Below, one piece after another: positions 63,966 to 64,000 of a stretch of 64,000 bases of DNA (positions are counted from its first letter, which is position 1; each line of letters begins with the position of its first letter). The stretch is from the NCBI GenBank assembly GCA_003223215.1, contig QHYH01000103.1, positions 23,225-87,224 of the forward strand, in the 5' to 3' direction. The notes below the pieces were generated by a model. That model had not been told where the DNA came from. It searched no databases and saw only the letters and a list, made by a program, of their open reading frames with translations. The stretch is from Acidobacteriota bacterium. GTDB taxonomy: Bacteria; Acidobacteriota; Terriglobia; Acidiferrales; UBA7541. Position numbers and translations under genes: made by a program.

Positions 63966-64000
63966 TACCTATTCTTCCCTGCATATTACTGCATTCCTGA

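Overview
The window is a GC-rich (about 60 % by eye) bacterial chromosome segment, most likely from a soil-type Acidobacteriota (Terriglobia-like). This rests on family content: a MacB/ADOP-type permease next to a PadR regulator, a CRTAC/ASPIC-UnbV protein beside a TPR protein, a pro-kumamolisin (S53) with Ig-like repeats, a DUF4382 lipoprotein and a CadC-type winged-helix regulator. No rRNA, phage structural genes or CRISPR array were seen.

Layout. 1-9.6 kb: an S9 peptidase running off the left edge; a lipid-transport ATPase plus MCE protein; then a tight run of two thymidylate-kinase-like NTPases, a Ppx/GppA phosphatase, a SixA-type phosphatase and a convergent CHAD protein, which looks like a polyphosphate/phosphate module. 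9.65-13.3 kb: a gene-poor accessory stretch with one intact tRNA-Leu(CAA), two degenerate tRNA-Leu copies, small orphan membrane proteins and one copy of a structured repeat. 13.3-20 kb: secreted proteins and a GH2 enzyme. 20.1-28.1 kb: an XRE regulator, then a colinear TPR-NfeD-stomatin-SPOR-Lnt-prfB run; prfB carries the programmed +1 frameshift. 28.1-35.3 kb: DoxX, ADOP permease/PadR and the TPR/CRTAC pair. 35.5-46.6 kb: metK-ahcY with a good terminator, tldD-tldE, gltB and a LysR regulator. 46.6-49.3 kb: a secreted protein and a Y-family polymerase with a long N-terminal extension, preceded by a strongly self-complementary region. 49.6-58.1 kb: a tRNA-Gln, a frameshifted copC/copD locus, a frameshifted Gly-rich protein, a patatin/beta-barrel protein, and three more copies of the structured repeat. 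59.1-64 kb: a SYLF protein, an S53 peptidase and a tRNA-Ser(GGA).

Most notable: four copies of a roughly 227-248 bp element whose two 5' stems covary (GCGCC/GGCGC versus GGGCC/GGCCC; CCGTTC/GAACGG versus CCTCGG/CCGAGG), and whose 3' end is a GC-rich hairpin followed by GAGGATGTCAA in the best copies. This resembles the right end and guide-RNA scaffold (omegaRNA/reRNA) of IS200/IS605 elements, but no tnpB is present in the window. Two copies lie head to head around a palindrome.
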